Part shown: piece by piece, positions 22,820-36,520 of the stretch
Layout of the letters: each line of letters begins with the position of its first letter
Numbering within the stretch: position 1 is the stretch's first letter
Source of the DNA: Chrysomallon squamiferum
Lineage: Eukaryota; Mollusca; Gastropoda; Neomphalida; Peltospiridae
Length of the DNA stretch: 64,000 bases
Direction of reading: 5' to 3'
Assembly (NCBI GenBank): GCA_012295275.1
Contig: CM022671.1
Coordinates: forward strand, 9,897,095 to 9,961,094
Notes under the pieces: generated by a model
Databases searched by the model: none
What the model saw: the letters and a program-made list of their open reading frames with translations, nothing else
What the model was told of the DNA's origin: nothing
Position numbers and translations under genes: made by a program

Positions 22820-24825
22820 ACTGTTTAGTTTAAATTTGCTAGTACTGCATATTTCACTATTATTCTTTGCCACAATTTTTCTTGTCACAGTATTGTATTA
22901 GTTTTCAGTTATGTAATTCACTGTACATACAGCCTGAAGAATTGAGCTACAACTTCAGTCACAGAACACGCTTGACAGGTCAATTTATAACATCTATATA
23001 ACACTGTTTTGTATCAACAAAGGCGACGAAAGACTTATTAACAGTACAATGATATGTTTTTCATGGTGTGGTTATATGGGATGAAAAAACACTTTCATAC
23101 AACATTCGTGTTATTGCTTTAAACAATACATAGAAATAAAAAGAAAATTTCAAAATTTGTATCTATCAGGAAACAATCACAGTAACATCGTCAGACACAA
23201 AAAGCATGGACCAACAGGAACAATAACTCGTAACGGCACAAATTGCGTCTGCATAAAAAATGGCTCCAGATTTCTCAAATGTAATGGGTACAACTATGCG
23301 TGAATGTTCTTTTCTGATTGGTTCTGACACGAGAAACACTGCCAATTAGAAAAGTTAATACATTAATCTTATACATTTTTTTATAATTTCAGTTTATTAT
23401 GCACGCATTTGCACAATAATAATCCAGTTTGAAAAGTTTGATTAAGTTGAAAACGTAGTTAGGAAAGGTGTTGTACATCTTGGTTTAGTAATATAAACAA
23501 CCATTCTTATCTTTATTAATGAGAATCACAAAAATTAAGAAAATGGACGTAAAATGTTTGAAGTTGATAGTTTAAAACCAACTATGTGACGATTTTCGTG
23601 AAATTCCATATAGCGGCGTCCGACGCCGGTCAGTGTTTACAAATCTCCAATTCCTTCATGATGCAATCAGTTCTACATGGATTATTAACGTAATTTTTTA
23701 AAATATATATATATATATATATATATAGGCATCGGTTATAGAGTAGAAATTATTCTAAAGGTCGAAACTTTTTCTTTTTCTTCTGGTATCTGACTTAATA
23801 CCACCTCGTATCCGCTTCGTATTAAGACATCGCCAGCAAACTAAAAAAAAAAAAAAAAAAGAATAACAAAATCATAAACCAAAATTAAAATTTTCAGACA
23901 CCGGCGCCTGAATATGAAGATGACTATTCTCATTAGGGAACGTGGCACGTTACTCTGCCAAAACACCATAGTGGACAGTTCTGAGTACGTAGTTGTAAAA
24001 CAATACTTGAAACCATTATAATTTTTATTATTTATTTATTTCCATTTTCAAAGTATTAGAGGTCATATTTACGTCTAAAGAGCAAACTGACCACCTCTTA
24101 TTTGAATGGTCACACTGATACATTCATCATAGTGCTTGATTAAATTTTTTAATAAAGGTCTATCAATCGGCCGTATAAAAACAAATGGTTCAAAATTAAT
24201 TTTTCACCCTTTGTCGTTAAAACAAAAAACATTTATCTACTAAAACCTGTACTATCATGCACGCAAACAATGAGTATTCTATTTCCATTTTTCAAAATTC
24301 ATTAGTCCATGTTTTTTAAAACATATTTAGCTCAGACATAAGATAGAAATACCATCTACCAATATTGTAAAATTCCCAAGCAGGTTAATCCTTTCACAAG
24401 GTAACAACTCTGTTCATCACTGCAATCTTTTCTACGAGTTTCACGTGCATTCGCTAGAATTAGATCGCCATTGACGTTAACGCTAAGAGATTTGATATAT
24501 GATATAGTATTACATTTGTGTTTATCCCTGCATCAGGTACCAGTGTATTTCAGACATAATATAATATTTAATTAAATTTTTCTATTTATCCTCTCAATAT
24601 CTGGCATAGTTATTATGCCAATATATTACTCTGATTCAGTTAATTTGTATTGATTCGCACTACATGTGTAATACTACGTTTATCTCTAAGTGTCAGAAGT
24701 AATTTTACCTTGAAGACGGAGTTAACTTTAATATCATCACCCAACTGTCACTGACACGCTCTGGTAAAAATACAGGGAACATACTTCCCTGGAAGAAGTT
24801 TACCTGTTTATTTAAAACTAGAGTA
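22820..24825. other. AT-rich stretch without a recognised gene
   Basis: It holds a (TA)n run at 23703-23727, poly(A) at 23842-23859 and a short CG-rich palindrome at 23614-23628. Some islands (23560-23660, 23880-24000, 24420-24480) are less AT-rich than their surroundings, but no exon with convincing splice sites was found. Confidence 0.5.
23614..23628. promoter_or_regulatory. CG-rich perfect palindrome
   Basis: Two 7-base arms, cggcgtc and gacgccg, are separated by one base. The sequence holds four CpG inside a very AT-rich, CpG-poor neighbourhood. It could be a binding site for a dimeric factor or part of a promoter; no transcript start can be shown. Confidence 0.3.
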
Positions 24826-25020
24826 CAATGTTTACTTGTATATTTAAACCAGAGTATAGTGTTTACTTGCATATTTAAACCAGAGTACTTGTATATTTAA
24901 AACCAGAGTACTTGTATATTTAAAACTAGAGTACTTGTATATTTAAACCAGAGTACTTGTATATTTAAAACTAGAGTACTTGTATATTTAAAACCAGAGA
25001 ACTTGTATATTTAAAACTGT
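24826..25020. repeat. 23-bp minisatellite
   Basis: Seven to eight units of agtacttgtatatttaaaac plus cag/tag. The first two units are extended and more diverged. No coding content. Confidence 0.9.
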
Positions 25021-25189
25021 TATATGATTACTTTCCTGGGTAAAATTTGCAATTATGCTTTCGTTAATTGAGTAGGTATCTAAGAATTTTTTTTCTTTTT
25101 TATTATTTGCTCGTATTATGCTACCAATTTATATTGAGTAGGCGCTTGTGCGTTGGTACTTATCCCGGTTTAATCTACATAAAGTCTAA

Positions 25190-25745
25190 TATCAAAATGG
25201 ATAATTATTTCACGTTTAACATTATGGCAGCTGCACAAGTTAGAGTGACTTTTATCGATACGTTAAGAGGCGGACGACATTTCTGAGGTAGTAGGGCTTC
25301 TAAAACGTGAGCGGTCTGTAATGGAAGTGGAACTGCAAGTATTGGATAGTCACTGGCAAGCTCCAGCACGAAATACAGCGCTGTAGATGTCAGAATCCGC
25401 TCTCTGAAAGAGGAGCTGATCAGCAAACACATCAACATGAAGTACGCAGATCACATAGAACTTCTACATCTCAAATGATCCATCATCCTTAACCATATGT
25501 GCGACGCCAATATATTTATTTATTTATTTACTTGTGTGTGTGTGTAATTATGTAATTTTATTAGTAACTACATATATGTTTATATTTTTATTATCCTAAT
25601 TCTTACGTTTAATTTTTTTCCCTGTATTTGTATACTGTATCCTATTACACAACTGTTTCTGTTCTATTACTGTATTCTTGACTGTTTTGTGTTTATAGTT
25701 ATGCTGACTCTGTCAAATAAATAAACTGAACTGAAATTGAATTGT
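25190..25745 (+). mobile_element. possible retroelement fragment with an ACTGA-type tail
   Basis: From about 25265 to 25385 one plus frame reads DDISEVVGLLKRERSVMEVE onward to a TAG, a coiled-coil-like fragment without an initiator. The segment ends with aaataaataaactgaactga, a simple tail typical of the 3' ends of CR1/L2-like non-LTR elements. Domain content is too small to name a clade, and a host exon fused to a repeat is the alternative. Confidence 0.35.
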
Positions 25746-25927
25746 AGTAATAGTAGTAGCAGTAGTAATAGCTGCGGTACAGTAACATCTCATTTCAGTT
25801 CAGTGTTGGTGCATCACAGTCGTCTACATGAGAGATATGAAAAACAAATTCAAGTTAATATTTTTATATTCCATGAAATGTTATATTCTGAAATAGAAAA
25901 CTGCTTGAACTGAAGTCAATATTTGAG

Positions 25928-25938
<11 letters not shown>

Positions 25939-26012
<74 letters not shown>
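25939..26012. repeat. (GA)37 microsatellite
   Basis: 74 bases of uninterrupted GA, preceded by a short CA run. See the complementary (TC)n run 890 bases downstream. Confidence 0.97.
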
Positions 26013-26015
<3 letters not shown>

Positions 26016-26897
26016 TGACTGACATTTTGCTTCACAATCACTCAAACTTTTTTGCGGACAATTGATTTTCTTTTGTATCATTAACATTTTGTAATTATAC
26101 TTAAGTAAAGTTCAACCCTGAAAACAAAATACATGAAATTCCGAAACATTTTGGGGTATGATTGAATTAATTTGCTCGTTTAATAAAATCAGACTTAGAA
26201 ATGGCTGCATACTGTGCAGAAGAATTTTACAACAATTTAAAACACCGTGTTCAGCAGCCTGATAAAAACTAGCAAACGGAAAGAAGAGTTTCAAGCACAG
26301 ATTTTTTTTATAATTTATACGTTTATGATATTTATCAAATTTATCATCAGCATGACACTGTTAGACCAAATAATCTAGTCTACAAAGTGATAAGGGAACT
26401 TTAGAGATTTGTCAGAGGAAAATAAATTATAACCTCCCACCCAAGCACTGATTAATAAAAGAGTGAGTGCGTGCGTGACTGTGTGAGTGTTAGAATTGCA
26501 AGATGAGTTGTGAGTTTTGCTTATTAATAATTGTTATTTTTATATTTAAGTTTTAATTATCTGATTTTATTAAATATGTAAAAAAAAAAAAAAAAATATT
26601 TAACTGAATAAATATTTTAATAAAATAAAACGATGTATCCTTTTTGGTGGCACCATTTTTGTTTCAGCTGCGCAATTAATATAGCGAAAACCGTTCTGTG
26701 GTGAATATTACAGAACACTGAACAATATAACAATATCATTGTATTTTTGTACTAACCTGTACAGACAGCCATGTGTTGTTTTGATATAACAGTGCTTCAC
26801 ATAAAATGAGTGGAAGTCAAACCAATTCTACATATGTATATAAACAGAGAGAGAGACAGAGAGAAATATAAATAGCTATTGTTTGTTTATAACATTC

Positions 26898-26902
<5 letters not shown>

Positions 26903-26973
<71 letters not shown>
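26903..26973. repeat. (TC)35 microsatellite
   Basis: 71 bases of uninterrupted TC. With 25939-26012 it makes a pair of perfect inverted arms. Confidence 0.97.
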
Positions 26974-26976
<3 letters not shown>

Positions 26977-27164
26977 GTTGTTTTTCAAATTGAATGATTT
27001 AACATGATGGCTGCGTGTGTGTGTGTGTGTTTGTGTGTGTGCGTGTGTGCAAGTATGTCTGGGTTTAACTGACGAGGTGTTTCATGAGACAGTTTCTTAA
27101 TTCACTATGAATTTTCGGACCAAGTCTGGAAATAGTCAGAAGAATCTACAGTATTACCACTACC

Positions 27165-27660
27165 ATATCATCTATCTGTCCTTCCGTCCACTCCTCCATG
27201 CATAAATCCTTCTGTCCCTCTATCAGTTCATACAAACATCTAAACCAACCACCCATCTATCCATGTATACATTCTATAGTTCTATCAAGCGATTCCCTTA
27301 TACATCCATCCACCATGCATTCATCATCCCATAAATTTTTCTATTTATCTATCCATTCAGGGATGTCTAAGTTCACCTATCTACGCATCTGTCCTGCAGT
27401 CTGTTTCTCTCTATGTCTGTGTTTCTCTATAATCGCTTTAAAAAAAAGATTCTGTCTTTGTCTTTCTGACCGTCCCATGCCTATTTGCCTGTCTATCTAA
27501 AAACAACATCATCAGCAACAACACACACACACACACACTAAATATAAACACACCAAACACAAGTACACACACAAACATACACATATACCAAATGCTCACA
27601 CACACAAATTCACACACACACAAACACACACATTCCACAAATACACACACATACACATAA
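27165..27660. repeat. degenerate ATCC/TCTA-type repeat followed by CA-rich repeat
   Basis: 27165-27500 is a decayed tetranucleotide-derived tract (catccatc, ctatctat and similar). 27515-27660 is CA-rich with interruptions. Open frames across both are low-complexity artefacts. Confidence 0.7.
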
Positions 27661-29255
27661 GAGACTAAGAAGGTTTATTTACATGCATTAGACGTTATAC
27701 TGAAAAGAGTAGAAAGAATTCCGCTCAAGTGATGATATTTTATGAGCTAAGCAACAGGTTTTACTGCTAACTAGAGGTGCAGCGATGTTGTCAGCCATGT
27801 TATCATTTCTTGGAAAAAGTCGAGAGACTTTACATAGTCTCTGCCTCTAGGTTTTCTGTCAGTTTTGGGAAAAGTTTTCATCTTGTATATTCAAATTAAC
27901 TTTATATATGAACTTTCGTATGGTTGAGACTGTTTACATTAATGCCATGAGCGTGACAAATAATGTATGAACGATATCCACGAAACACATTCTGAGAAAC
28001 ATATAATCATATGGCGTCGGCTACCACAACGTATTTCCGATTCACATTAAACCTTTATTTCAAATATAAAGGTCCCTAAAATAATGTCGGGCAAATTGGG
28101 CTGGTTGGTTCTGAGTCTTACTACAATTAGTCGAATCGTATACAAACATCACCAAACCAACTCGTGAAACTATCTGACACGAGAGACATGACATTGTTAG
28201 ACTTGTTCAACAGACAGATACCTGGACTTACAATGTCTGTAAGGATTGGCTGATGATAGGACATTTTTGGAAATTCGTTGCAGTGTTTTCCAGGACCTTA
28301 AAAGTTTTGGAAAATCAGGTTTTGTTACCTTGGCTAAGGAACAGTTATGGAGAATTATGTCCTTGCCATAAATAAAACGTATGAAAAACTGGTTCGTTTA
28401 GCCTAAATCCAACGCCCCATTTTAGTTAATATATATATATATAAAATTTTTATAAAAATAATCAATACATGTTACATTACTTAGATGGCTTAGAAAACCT
28501 TACGCTGACTAATAATAAGCTAAAGATTGTATCTTGAAACAAATTTAAAAAGGATTATTGCACAAATGCGTTCAAGATATTCGGATTTTAGAATATGTGT
28601 GTGTGTGTTACGTGCGTGATCGTTGTTCAGTATGTACTGAAATATGTATCTGAAAAATATCGGATTTAAAAAAATAATAATAAAAAACTTATTAAAATTA
28701 GCATTTAATAATAATAATAATAATAATTGAAAAAGAAAAAAAAAAAAAAAAAAAAAAAAAACAGAAAGAAAGAAACTAAAATGTATGATGGTATAAAAAA
28801 AAGTTTTATTGTATTCTTAATATGTCCGATGATAAATAAATTTTATATTGTTTATTTACTGTTATGCAAAACATGATGAGTTCTTATTAAAATATTACCA
28901 AGAACGGCAATTCACTTTAAAAAAACATATTGTAGCGTAAGTTAGTAGTTCAAACTGGTGCCCGTTTTTACTGCGCCTGCAATGATTAATAATAAAGGAG
29001 TACCAGACAAGCGCGTTTTTCTAAAAATGGCAGAAGTTACTGGAAAAAATAGCGTGTGTCAGCTCAGAACTGAATGAAATTAAATGGGTAAATACATAAT
29101 TTTATTTATTTTTTATTTTTATTTATTATTATTATTTTTTTTTTTATTATTTGGTAAACAAGGCGATAAATATGTTTCAACTATAGTAATAATTGAGAAT
29201 TTATTGATCCATTTTCGATGTTGAACAATCAAGTGACTCGAGGAATTAAAAAAAA

Positions 29256-29295
<40 letters not shown>

Positions 29296-31535
29296 TTTAA
29301 AAAAAAAACAGCGCGCTGACTCTCCTACGCCATCAAACTGAAGAAATAAATAAATAAATAATATCAAAAATAAACCAACAAATAATTGTTTTTTTTCTTT
29401 TTCGTTTTTTTTTCACTTCGGCTTAACTTTTTAAAATAATCATGGTACAGCTGAACTGATATCACTGTTATGAACTTTTGATTGGATTGTAAAAAAGGTT
29501 AACACAATGGGCCGCTATTTGATAGAGCTTTAAATGTAATTAGCAAAGCTGCTTAATTAAATCTCCATAGAGACCTGGCCATTGGCTTGGCCTGTGAGTT
29601 GTTTGTCACCATGTGACATTGTTCCTTTTCAAAGTGACAGTTGAACTGATAAGACAGTTTTACCAGATAGTCAATTTTAACCAAAAAATATGACAAATGA
29701 TTAATTGTTATTTTTTTTAATAAAAATACGTTGAAAAATATGAAAACATTCATAACTGTAGGTAAGTATACTTTGCGATTAATTACAATTAATTAAATTT
29801 GGTACTTTGCTAATAATCATACTTTATTTATTTTTTTTATGATTTTTTTTCAGTATTACAAGATAGACAGCAGTTTTTAATTTGGAAATATTGTCTAAAT
29901 TTCAAGAAATTGGCCATTTTGTATTTTGATATTTTATCTTCATTTTTTCAGAATTTTAGTTTAAACTCAGTAATTACTGAGTTTAGAAAAATTGACAGGT
30001 GAATGCTACTTATCCTAAAATATCAGTTCATCATCCTAAAGATTTTTATAGTGTCATTATAATCTAGTTTTGGACTTAATGGTGTGCAGTATAACTCTGG
30101 TTTAAACTTTACATGTATAGCTGAAAACATTTCAAGCTGCATTTATTTACTTCAAATGGACATTTTATAACTAATTGATTTTGTGTTTTTAGTCTTATTG
30201 CAGAAATAAACAACTTCAGAGCTGCAGAATGAAGAAATGGTTGATGAAAGCTTCTGGATATGCAGATTTAATACTGCACAGGCTCTGTCATGAGTCAGTC
30301 ATGTAATAACATGTGATTTCTATTTTGTATTACATTAATATCCAACATATTTTTTTCAAGCTGAACAATATTATAAAATATAATAAAATAAAATGAATAA
30401 TTACTGGGTAATTGAATGAAGTCAGTAATATTTAATAAACGATTTGTACCATGCAATTAATATTTTTATAATATATTTTAACGATGGAGAAAATGCTTTT
30501 AATTTATTTATATTTTAATTTTAGAATTGTTGCAATTTGCTAATAACTGTTATACTTACAATAAGAATATTTTTCTTTTGCTAGTTATTTTATGGATTGA
30601 AGACAATAATTTGAAAGCCATCAACAAAAAAAGAATGCATGCAAGCAGAGAATACAAGAAATGAAAAAAGGAAGAAAAAGGACATTATCAAAACTTGTGA
30701 CCTGAGATTCATTGATTCATTTCTGTATGGCTCTGTAAGTGAACAAATATATTTTTTGTTAGAACAGTAATTTTATAATATTAGTATTGTTACATTAGTT
30801 ATGATGTATCAGCTTTACTTCTTGTTTACCATTCTTTTGAGTCATCAGAATCCCACTTGAATTTCCTTAGATGAATATGTGGAGTCATGTCTTTAATTCT
30901 ATTCATGGTTTTTAATCTCTGGAAATCCAAAAAATATTTTTCCTATTTTGTCCTTTTTATTATTTTATTTTATTTTATTTTTTGACATGATGCATTCAGT
31001 TTATCATACATAAAGTTACATTTTTTTCATAAATCCACCAGTCACAAGAATATTTTTTCAAGTGGGTTTTCATTTTGCTTAATTTTACTACAATATAATA
31101 ATAATTATTGATCTAATGGAAAACTGTCAGTTAATGTACAGCTGACAAGTTACTAAAAGTTAAGTTGTAAATCTGTGCAAGTTCTCTTTTAAACAGTGTT
31201 TTTTTTAGTTGATATTAATCAAAGGTCATGGATTTTGCTGTTCTGATTACAGTAAAATGTCCTAGCAGATCAGTTACAGCTATTAATAATCAAACAAGCA
31301 AACACATCCACATACATTTGAATACTAAAAAAAGTCTTTAAAGAGAAAAATCCTTTTATTAAAACAATTTTAAAAATTAAGAATATTAAATATAGTTTTT
31401 GACATAAACTGCTTTGATCTTAATTTAATTACCATAGTTATTATAAATGTTGTTTTAATCACAAATCTTTTAACATTTTATTTATTTTTAGTTATACTTT
31501 TAAAACTGATTATTTTTTTAATTATATTGTTAAAT
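27661..31535. other. AT-rich stretch without a recognised gene
   Basis: It contains AAT runs at 28709-28728 and 29258-29296, poly(A) at 28735-28761 and more complex islands at 27990-28380 and 28920-29060. A small segment at 30227-30302 has acceptor-like (gagctgcag) and donor-like (catGTAATA) edges and reads MKKWLMKASGYADLILHRL, but it is too short and isolated to call. Nothing else is supported. Confidence 0.45.
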
Positions 31536-31539
31536 TAAA

Positions 31540-31935
31540 ATACAAAATATTAATAAAAAATGCTTAAAATATGTGTCTTTCCATATGGAAGACATTAGTA
31601 CAGAAATAACTTTTCAGTTATAACATTTAATTCTTTTTTTAAATTTATTTTAAATTTATTTTCAAAAACATGAATGGATATTATTTATTTTTATTTTTAT
31701 TTTTTTAAATTTAAAAAAAAAAAAATGTTCTCTTTTATTTTTAACTTTTTATCACCTGAATGTTTGTGTAAGCTCTCACTGTTTTTTCATCTGGAACTGT
31801 CAGTCTGAAAGCCATTGTGTCAGAATACAGACTGATCTAAGGGTTCCTTACCCTGGATGATAGCCAATGGCTAATCAAGTATTTGACATTTAGCTTAGAC
31901 ACCTCTATTACATTTAATATTCTTGAGGGTCTTGT
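31540..31935 (+). repeat. segmental duplication, copy B block 1
   Basis: It matches 19780-20230 in the same orientation, including tggaactgtcagtctgaaag versus tggagctgttagtctgacaa and a shared tttgacattta block. Confidence 0.7.
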
Positions 31936-33519
31936 TATTTTATTTTATTTTATTTATTTTTCTCTAAACATTATTTTATTTATTAATTTAATTTTTCATC
32001 AGATATTTACTTGTCTATTTTAATTCTGTGTCCCGGGATTCCAGTAAATGGCCCCTATTGATTTCCCAGAACATAGTTTGAAATAGCTTAAATAATCATA
32101 AAGATTATAATATCCCATTGATTAAAGTAAAGAAATATCTGATATGAGAGATACTTTATGGTTTCTCAATTTCTAGCACCAAACATCAGGAATAACCAGT
32201 TTAATCACTGCAAAACATTGGTCTTAGTCAAACATAGGAATAACCAATACAGTGGTGTATCCAGAAATAAAATAAGGGTTGGTGGTGGCTGGATTGGGAG
32301 TCCAGTTGTTTCCCAAAGATGCACATATTTTGCCAAGTTGTGATTTAAAGTAAAAATTGAACATTTTTCTCTTTCTAATGAATGCTGATAATGTTAGATC
32401 AGTTAGATTGTCACAAACACTTTGGGTGATGTGTATGCACCAATAATTGGTAGCAAAGTCAGTATGTTAACATGATTTATGTGGCAAAAGTAATAAAAGA
32501 AGAATAAAAGAGAACAGGAGCTGCAGGTGATTCATTAATTAGTCAAGCAGTAAGGACTGAGCATGTGGTATGGTGCAAAGCCACAAAACTGGTTTCGATG
32601 CATGTGTCATATCCAGGAAATGTAGGCAGATAGATACTATTTCTCACCTGAAATATCACAGGCTTCTTTTCATTGTACTTTCAGCTATGAAGAGTGCATT
32701 ATGCACCAGGTTTCCAGCAGTTGTAATTAAAATACAACCAATTTCAGTTGGAAAATATGATGTCAATAAGTTGTTTTGTGTTGTACATTGGCAACACTGT
32801 TATGGTTAAGATGAAATTATTAAATGTCACAGATACATATAACTTACAGGTGTCTGTGACATAATCTTTAATGTATTTTGAGTGTTTTGTTAATTTTGTA
32901 AAATTATATTTGGATTGAACATTAAAAAGAAAAAGAAAAGAAAAAAGAAAAAAAAGAAAAGAAGCAAATTCACCTCCACTGGATCAGCCACTGTAATTTA
33001 TTCTATTTCATTAAATGTTGTAGTGGTGTCAAACTGTATAATAACCAGTTTATATCAAAGTGTCAAGCTTACCTCGCTCTATGTCATTTTGGCCTATGTC
33101 AAATTCATCTTTGATTCATGTGGTCAAAAAATTAAATTATTTAACATTTGTAAACTCCACTTTGCAGTTTTCTTCAGCATTGGCAACAGCTGTACATTTT
33201 CCTCCACAGTGCATGCTCAAAGCACTTTACAAAGAAGAAAACATAGACCTTAAAAAATTGAATGATTATGAATTATATTGTAATAGTACTTAAAAAAGTT
33301 TATTACAGTATATGGTTATTTGAGTATAAATGGAGCAAAAGTTGAAATAAATATAAGAAGTGACTTTTGAAAAGTCATCTTTAGAGAACCTGGTTTAATG
33401 TGCGACTTCACAAAGCAAAGAGCAAACTGTTTCAGAAGTCTTCTTCAGAGTATTACAGTTTTTACCAGGTTTTTTCTCAACAGGTTGTCAGACCTTCAGA
33501 TAGCCATTTCAATCACTGT

Positions 33520-35155
33520 GATATACCCATTTTTATTGATGTCAGACATACATACATGTCCGCTGTCATTGTAGTGATAAAACACTACCAATATCGTTAT
33601 TTGTTATCAGACATCCACTACATGTCTGCTGTTGTTGTAGTGTTAAAACACTAGTGATACCATTATTCAGACATCCTCTACATGTGTGCTGTTGTTATAG
33701 TGGTAAAACACTAGGGATACCCTTGTTTTATTGTTGTCTAACCTGTACTGCATGTCTGATGTTGTTGTAGTGGTAAAACCCTAGTTGTACCCATATTTAT
33801 TGTTGTCAGATATCCACTAGATGTCTGATGTTGTTGTAGTGGTAAAACCCTAGTTGTACCCATATTTATTGTTGTCAGATATCCACTAGATGTCTGATGT
33901 TGTTGTAGTGGGAAAACACTAGGGATACCATATTTATTGTTGTTAGATATCTACTACATGTTTGATGTTGTAGTGGTAAAACACTAGGGATACCCATTTT
34001 TATTGTTGCAGACCTGTGCAACATATCTGATGTTTCTGTAGTGGTAAACCACTAGGGATGCACATATTTATTGTTGTCAGACCTACACTACATTTCTGCT
34101 GTTGTTGTAGTGGTAAAACACTAGGGATACCCATTTTTATTGTTGTCAGACATGATCTACATGTCTGGTTTTGTTGTAGTGTTAAAACACTGATGATACC
34201 CATATTTATTGTGAGACATCCATTACATGTCTGCTATTGTTGTAGTGTTAAAACATTACGGATACCATATTTTTTGTTGTGAGACATCCTCTACATGTCT
34301 GCTGTTGTTGTAGTGGTAAAACACTAGGGATACCATATTTATTGTTGTAACACAGACACTACATTTCTGTTGTTGTTGTAGTGTTAAAACACTAGGGATA
34401 CCCATATTTATTGTTGTCAGACATCATCTATGTGTCTGCTGTTGTTGTAGTGGTAAAACACTGGGTATACCCTTATTTATTGTTGTCAGACATAAACTAC
34501 ATGTCTGCTGTTGTTGTTGTTGTAGAGTTAAAACACTACGGGTACCCATATTTATTGTTGTTAGACATCTACTACATGTTTGATGTTGTTGTAGTGGTAA
34601 AACACTAGGGATACCCATTTTTATTGTTGTCAGACATGATCTACATGTCTGGTTTTGTTGTAGTGTTAAAACACTAATGATACCATTATTTATTGTTGTG
34701 AGACATCCTCTACATGTCTGCTGTTGTTGTAGTGTTAAAACACTAGGGATACCCATATTGTTGAGAGACATTCTCTACATGTCTTCTGTTGTTGTAGTGG
34801 CAAAACCCTTGTTATACCCATATTTATTGTTGTCAGACGTCCACTACAAGTCTGATGTTGTTGTAGTGGTAAAACACTAGGGATACCATATTTATTGTTT
34901 TCAGACATCCACTACTTGTTTAATCTTGTTGTAGTGGTAAAACACTAGGGATACCATATGTATTGTTGTCAGACATCCACTACTTGTTTGATGTTGTTGT
35001 AGTGGTAAAACACAAGGGATACCCATATTTATTGTTGTCAGACATCTTCTACATGTCTGCTGTTGTTGTAGTATTAAAGCACTAGGGATACCCATGTTGT
35101 TTTGAGACATCGACTACATGTCTGCTGTTGTTTTAGTGGTAAAACACTAGAACCA
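33520..35155. repeat. 69-bp minisatellite, about 23 units
   Basis: The unit is about 69 bases (tttattgttgtcagacatcc, actacatgtctgctgttgtt, gtagtggtaaaacactaggg, ataccca). Sixty-nine is a multiple of three, so runs of exact units stay open in several frames: up to 115 codons on the minus strand (units reading GIPSVLPLQQQQTC) and up to 74 on the plus strand. Indels between units break these frames, and no start or splice context supports translation. The array is bounded by the end at 35155 and more diverged units near 33520. Confidence 0.93.
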
Positions 35156-35179
35156 GTTAATGACATAGAGTGGGGTATA

Positions 35180-35600
35180 TGTATTTCCTTTTTTCTTTTT
35201 TTCTTCTCAATACTCTTTCTTTTCTTTTTTCTTTTTGTTCTCCCCATTCATTTCATACACATCACTCCATCTGTTTATCACTGGAACTCAGCAATGTAAT
35301 TTAATGACATTTTCTCAGTCATCTTTGAGCATACATGATCAGGTATTCTCCATGTAATACTTCAACCAACATTCCCAGGCCAAGAACACTGGGTGGGTAG
35401 GTCCCATCAGGTGAGCAGATGTCACATCACCAGTATCACCACCCAGACGTCCTTGTCACTGAAGGACCCACCCCACAAGTCATCATACAGTCCTGTGGAT
35501 GTCCATTTCACTCCTGGTACCTTGATGCAGGACTGCTGTGTTCCCTGATCTCACTGATGTACCCATTGCAGAGTAGGGATCATCTCCACCATCCTGTCTA
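35180..35600 (-). repeat. dispersed repeat family, inverted copy
   Basis: The reverse complement aligns with 36880-37240: the shared core includes cagtgttcttggcctgggaa, then a block ending in a stretch equivalent to tcagtgataaacatgga. It is more diverged than the 20.3 and 37.0 kb copies are from each other. With the plus-oriented copy at 36.8-37.2 kb it forms a long imperfect inverted repeat. Confidence 0.7.
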
Positions 35601-35624
35601 TTGATAGATAGATGTCATGGTTAC

Positions 35625-36165
35625 TAATATGTCTGTCAGTGTGTATGTGTACTAATATGTGTGTCAGTGTGTATATGTGTACTATTATGTGTGTCAGTGT
35701 GTATATGTTGTCTAATGTGTGTTTCAGTGTGTATATGTTGTCCAATATGTATGTCAGTCTGTGTATATGTGTACTATTATGTGTGTCAGTGTGTATATGT
35801 TGTCTAATGTGTGTTTCAGTGTGTATATGTGTTATAATATGTGTGTCAATGTATGAATGTCTATTAATGAGTTGGTGAATGTGTTGACTAATATTTTTGC
35901 AGTGTGTGTGTGTCAGTGTGCATGTACTTATATGTAGTAGTGTGTTGATGTGTGTATACTAATATTTGTTAGTGTTTATACTAATATGTAGAGTAGTTTG
36001 TTTGTATATGTGTATACTAATGTGTGTGTCAGTGTGTTTATCAAATGCATGTGTGTAATTACTGTGTGTGTGTGTTTTATCTAAAATGTGTGTCAGAAAT
36101 ATTAGTTGTTTACTAATATGTATGCCAGTATTTGTACGTGTGTGTATTATATGAGCATATTTCTT
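35625..36165. repeat. degenerate tandem repeat rich in TGTGTGTCAG
   Basis: Units of about 30-40 bases, built on actaatatgtgtgtcagtgt plus gtatatgt, are repeated more than ten times with increasing decay toward 36160. It directly abuts the inverted dispersed repeat. Confidence 0.85.
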
Positions 36166-36207
36166 ATTCGTATGAATGTTTGCTTGTGATTGCTTGTCTT
36201 TATGACA

Positions 36208-36264
<57 letters not shown>
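36208..36264. repeat. (ATT)19 microsatellite
   Basis: 57 bases of uninterrupted ATT. Confidence 0.97.
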
Positions 36265-36274
36265 TAAACATTTT

Positions 36275-36520
36275 ACATCTTGGATAGTCTGGGCAGGAAA
36301 AATGAATGACCAGCAGATACTGGAATGAGGTCATTGTTCCTGTAGGGCAGACAGACCATCAAAGATTTAAATGTTTTTTTGATCTTGTTTTTCTAATTTT
36401 AACTAATAACACATTTTCCTACTCTGTGATGGTCTGAGCAGGAGCAGTGAATGATCAGAAACTGTTCTGGGATGAAATCACTGTTCCTGTGGAGCAGACA
36501 GGTCATCACAGAGACTTGTC
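36275..36520. repeat. two-copy tandem duplication
   Basis: Block 36280-36370 (tgggcaggaaaaatgaatga and on) recurs at 36427-36516 (tgagcaggagcagtgaatga and on). Both contain the segment cactgttcctg/cattgttcctg plus a gcagacag motif. The period is about 147 bases. Confidence 0.8.

Noticed and set aside
25881-26087. Ser-Leu repeat protein on the minus strand
   Set aside because: Pure product of the (GA)n tract.
33520-35155. CRISPR-like regular repeats
   Set aside because: The whole 69-base unit is repeated, with no unique spacers, and the genome is eukaryotic. It is a minisatellite.
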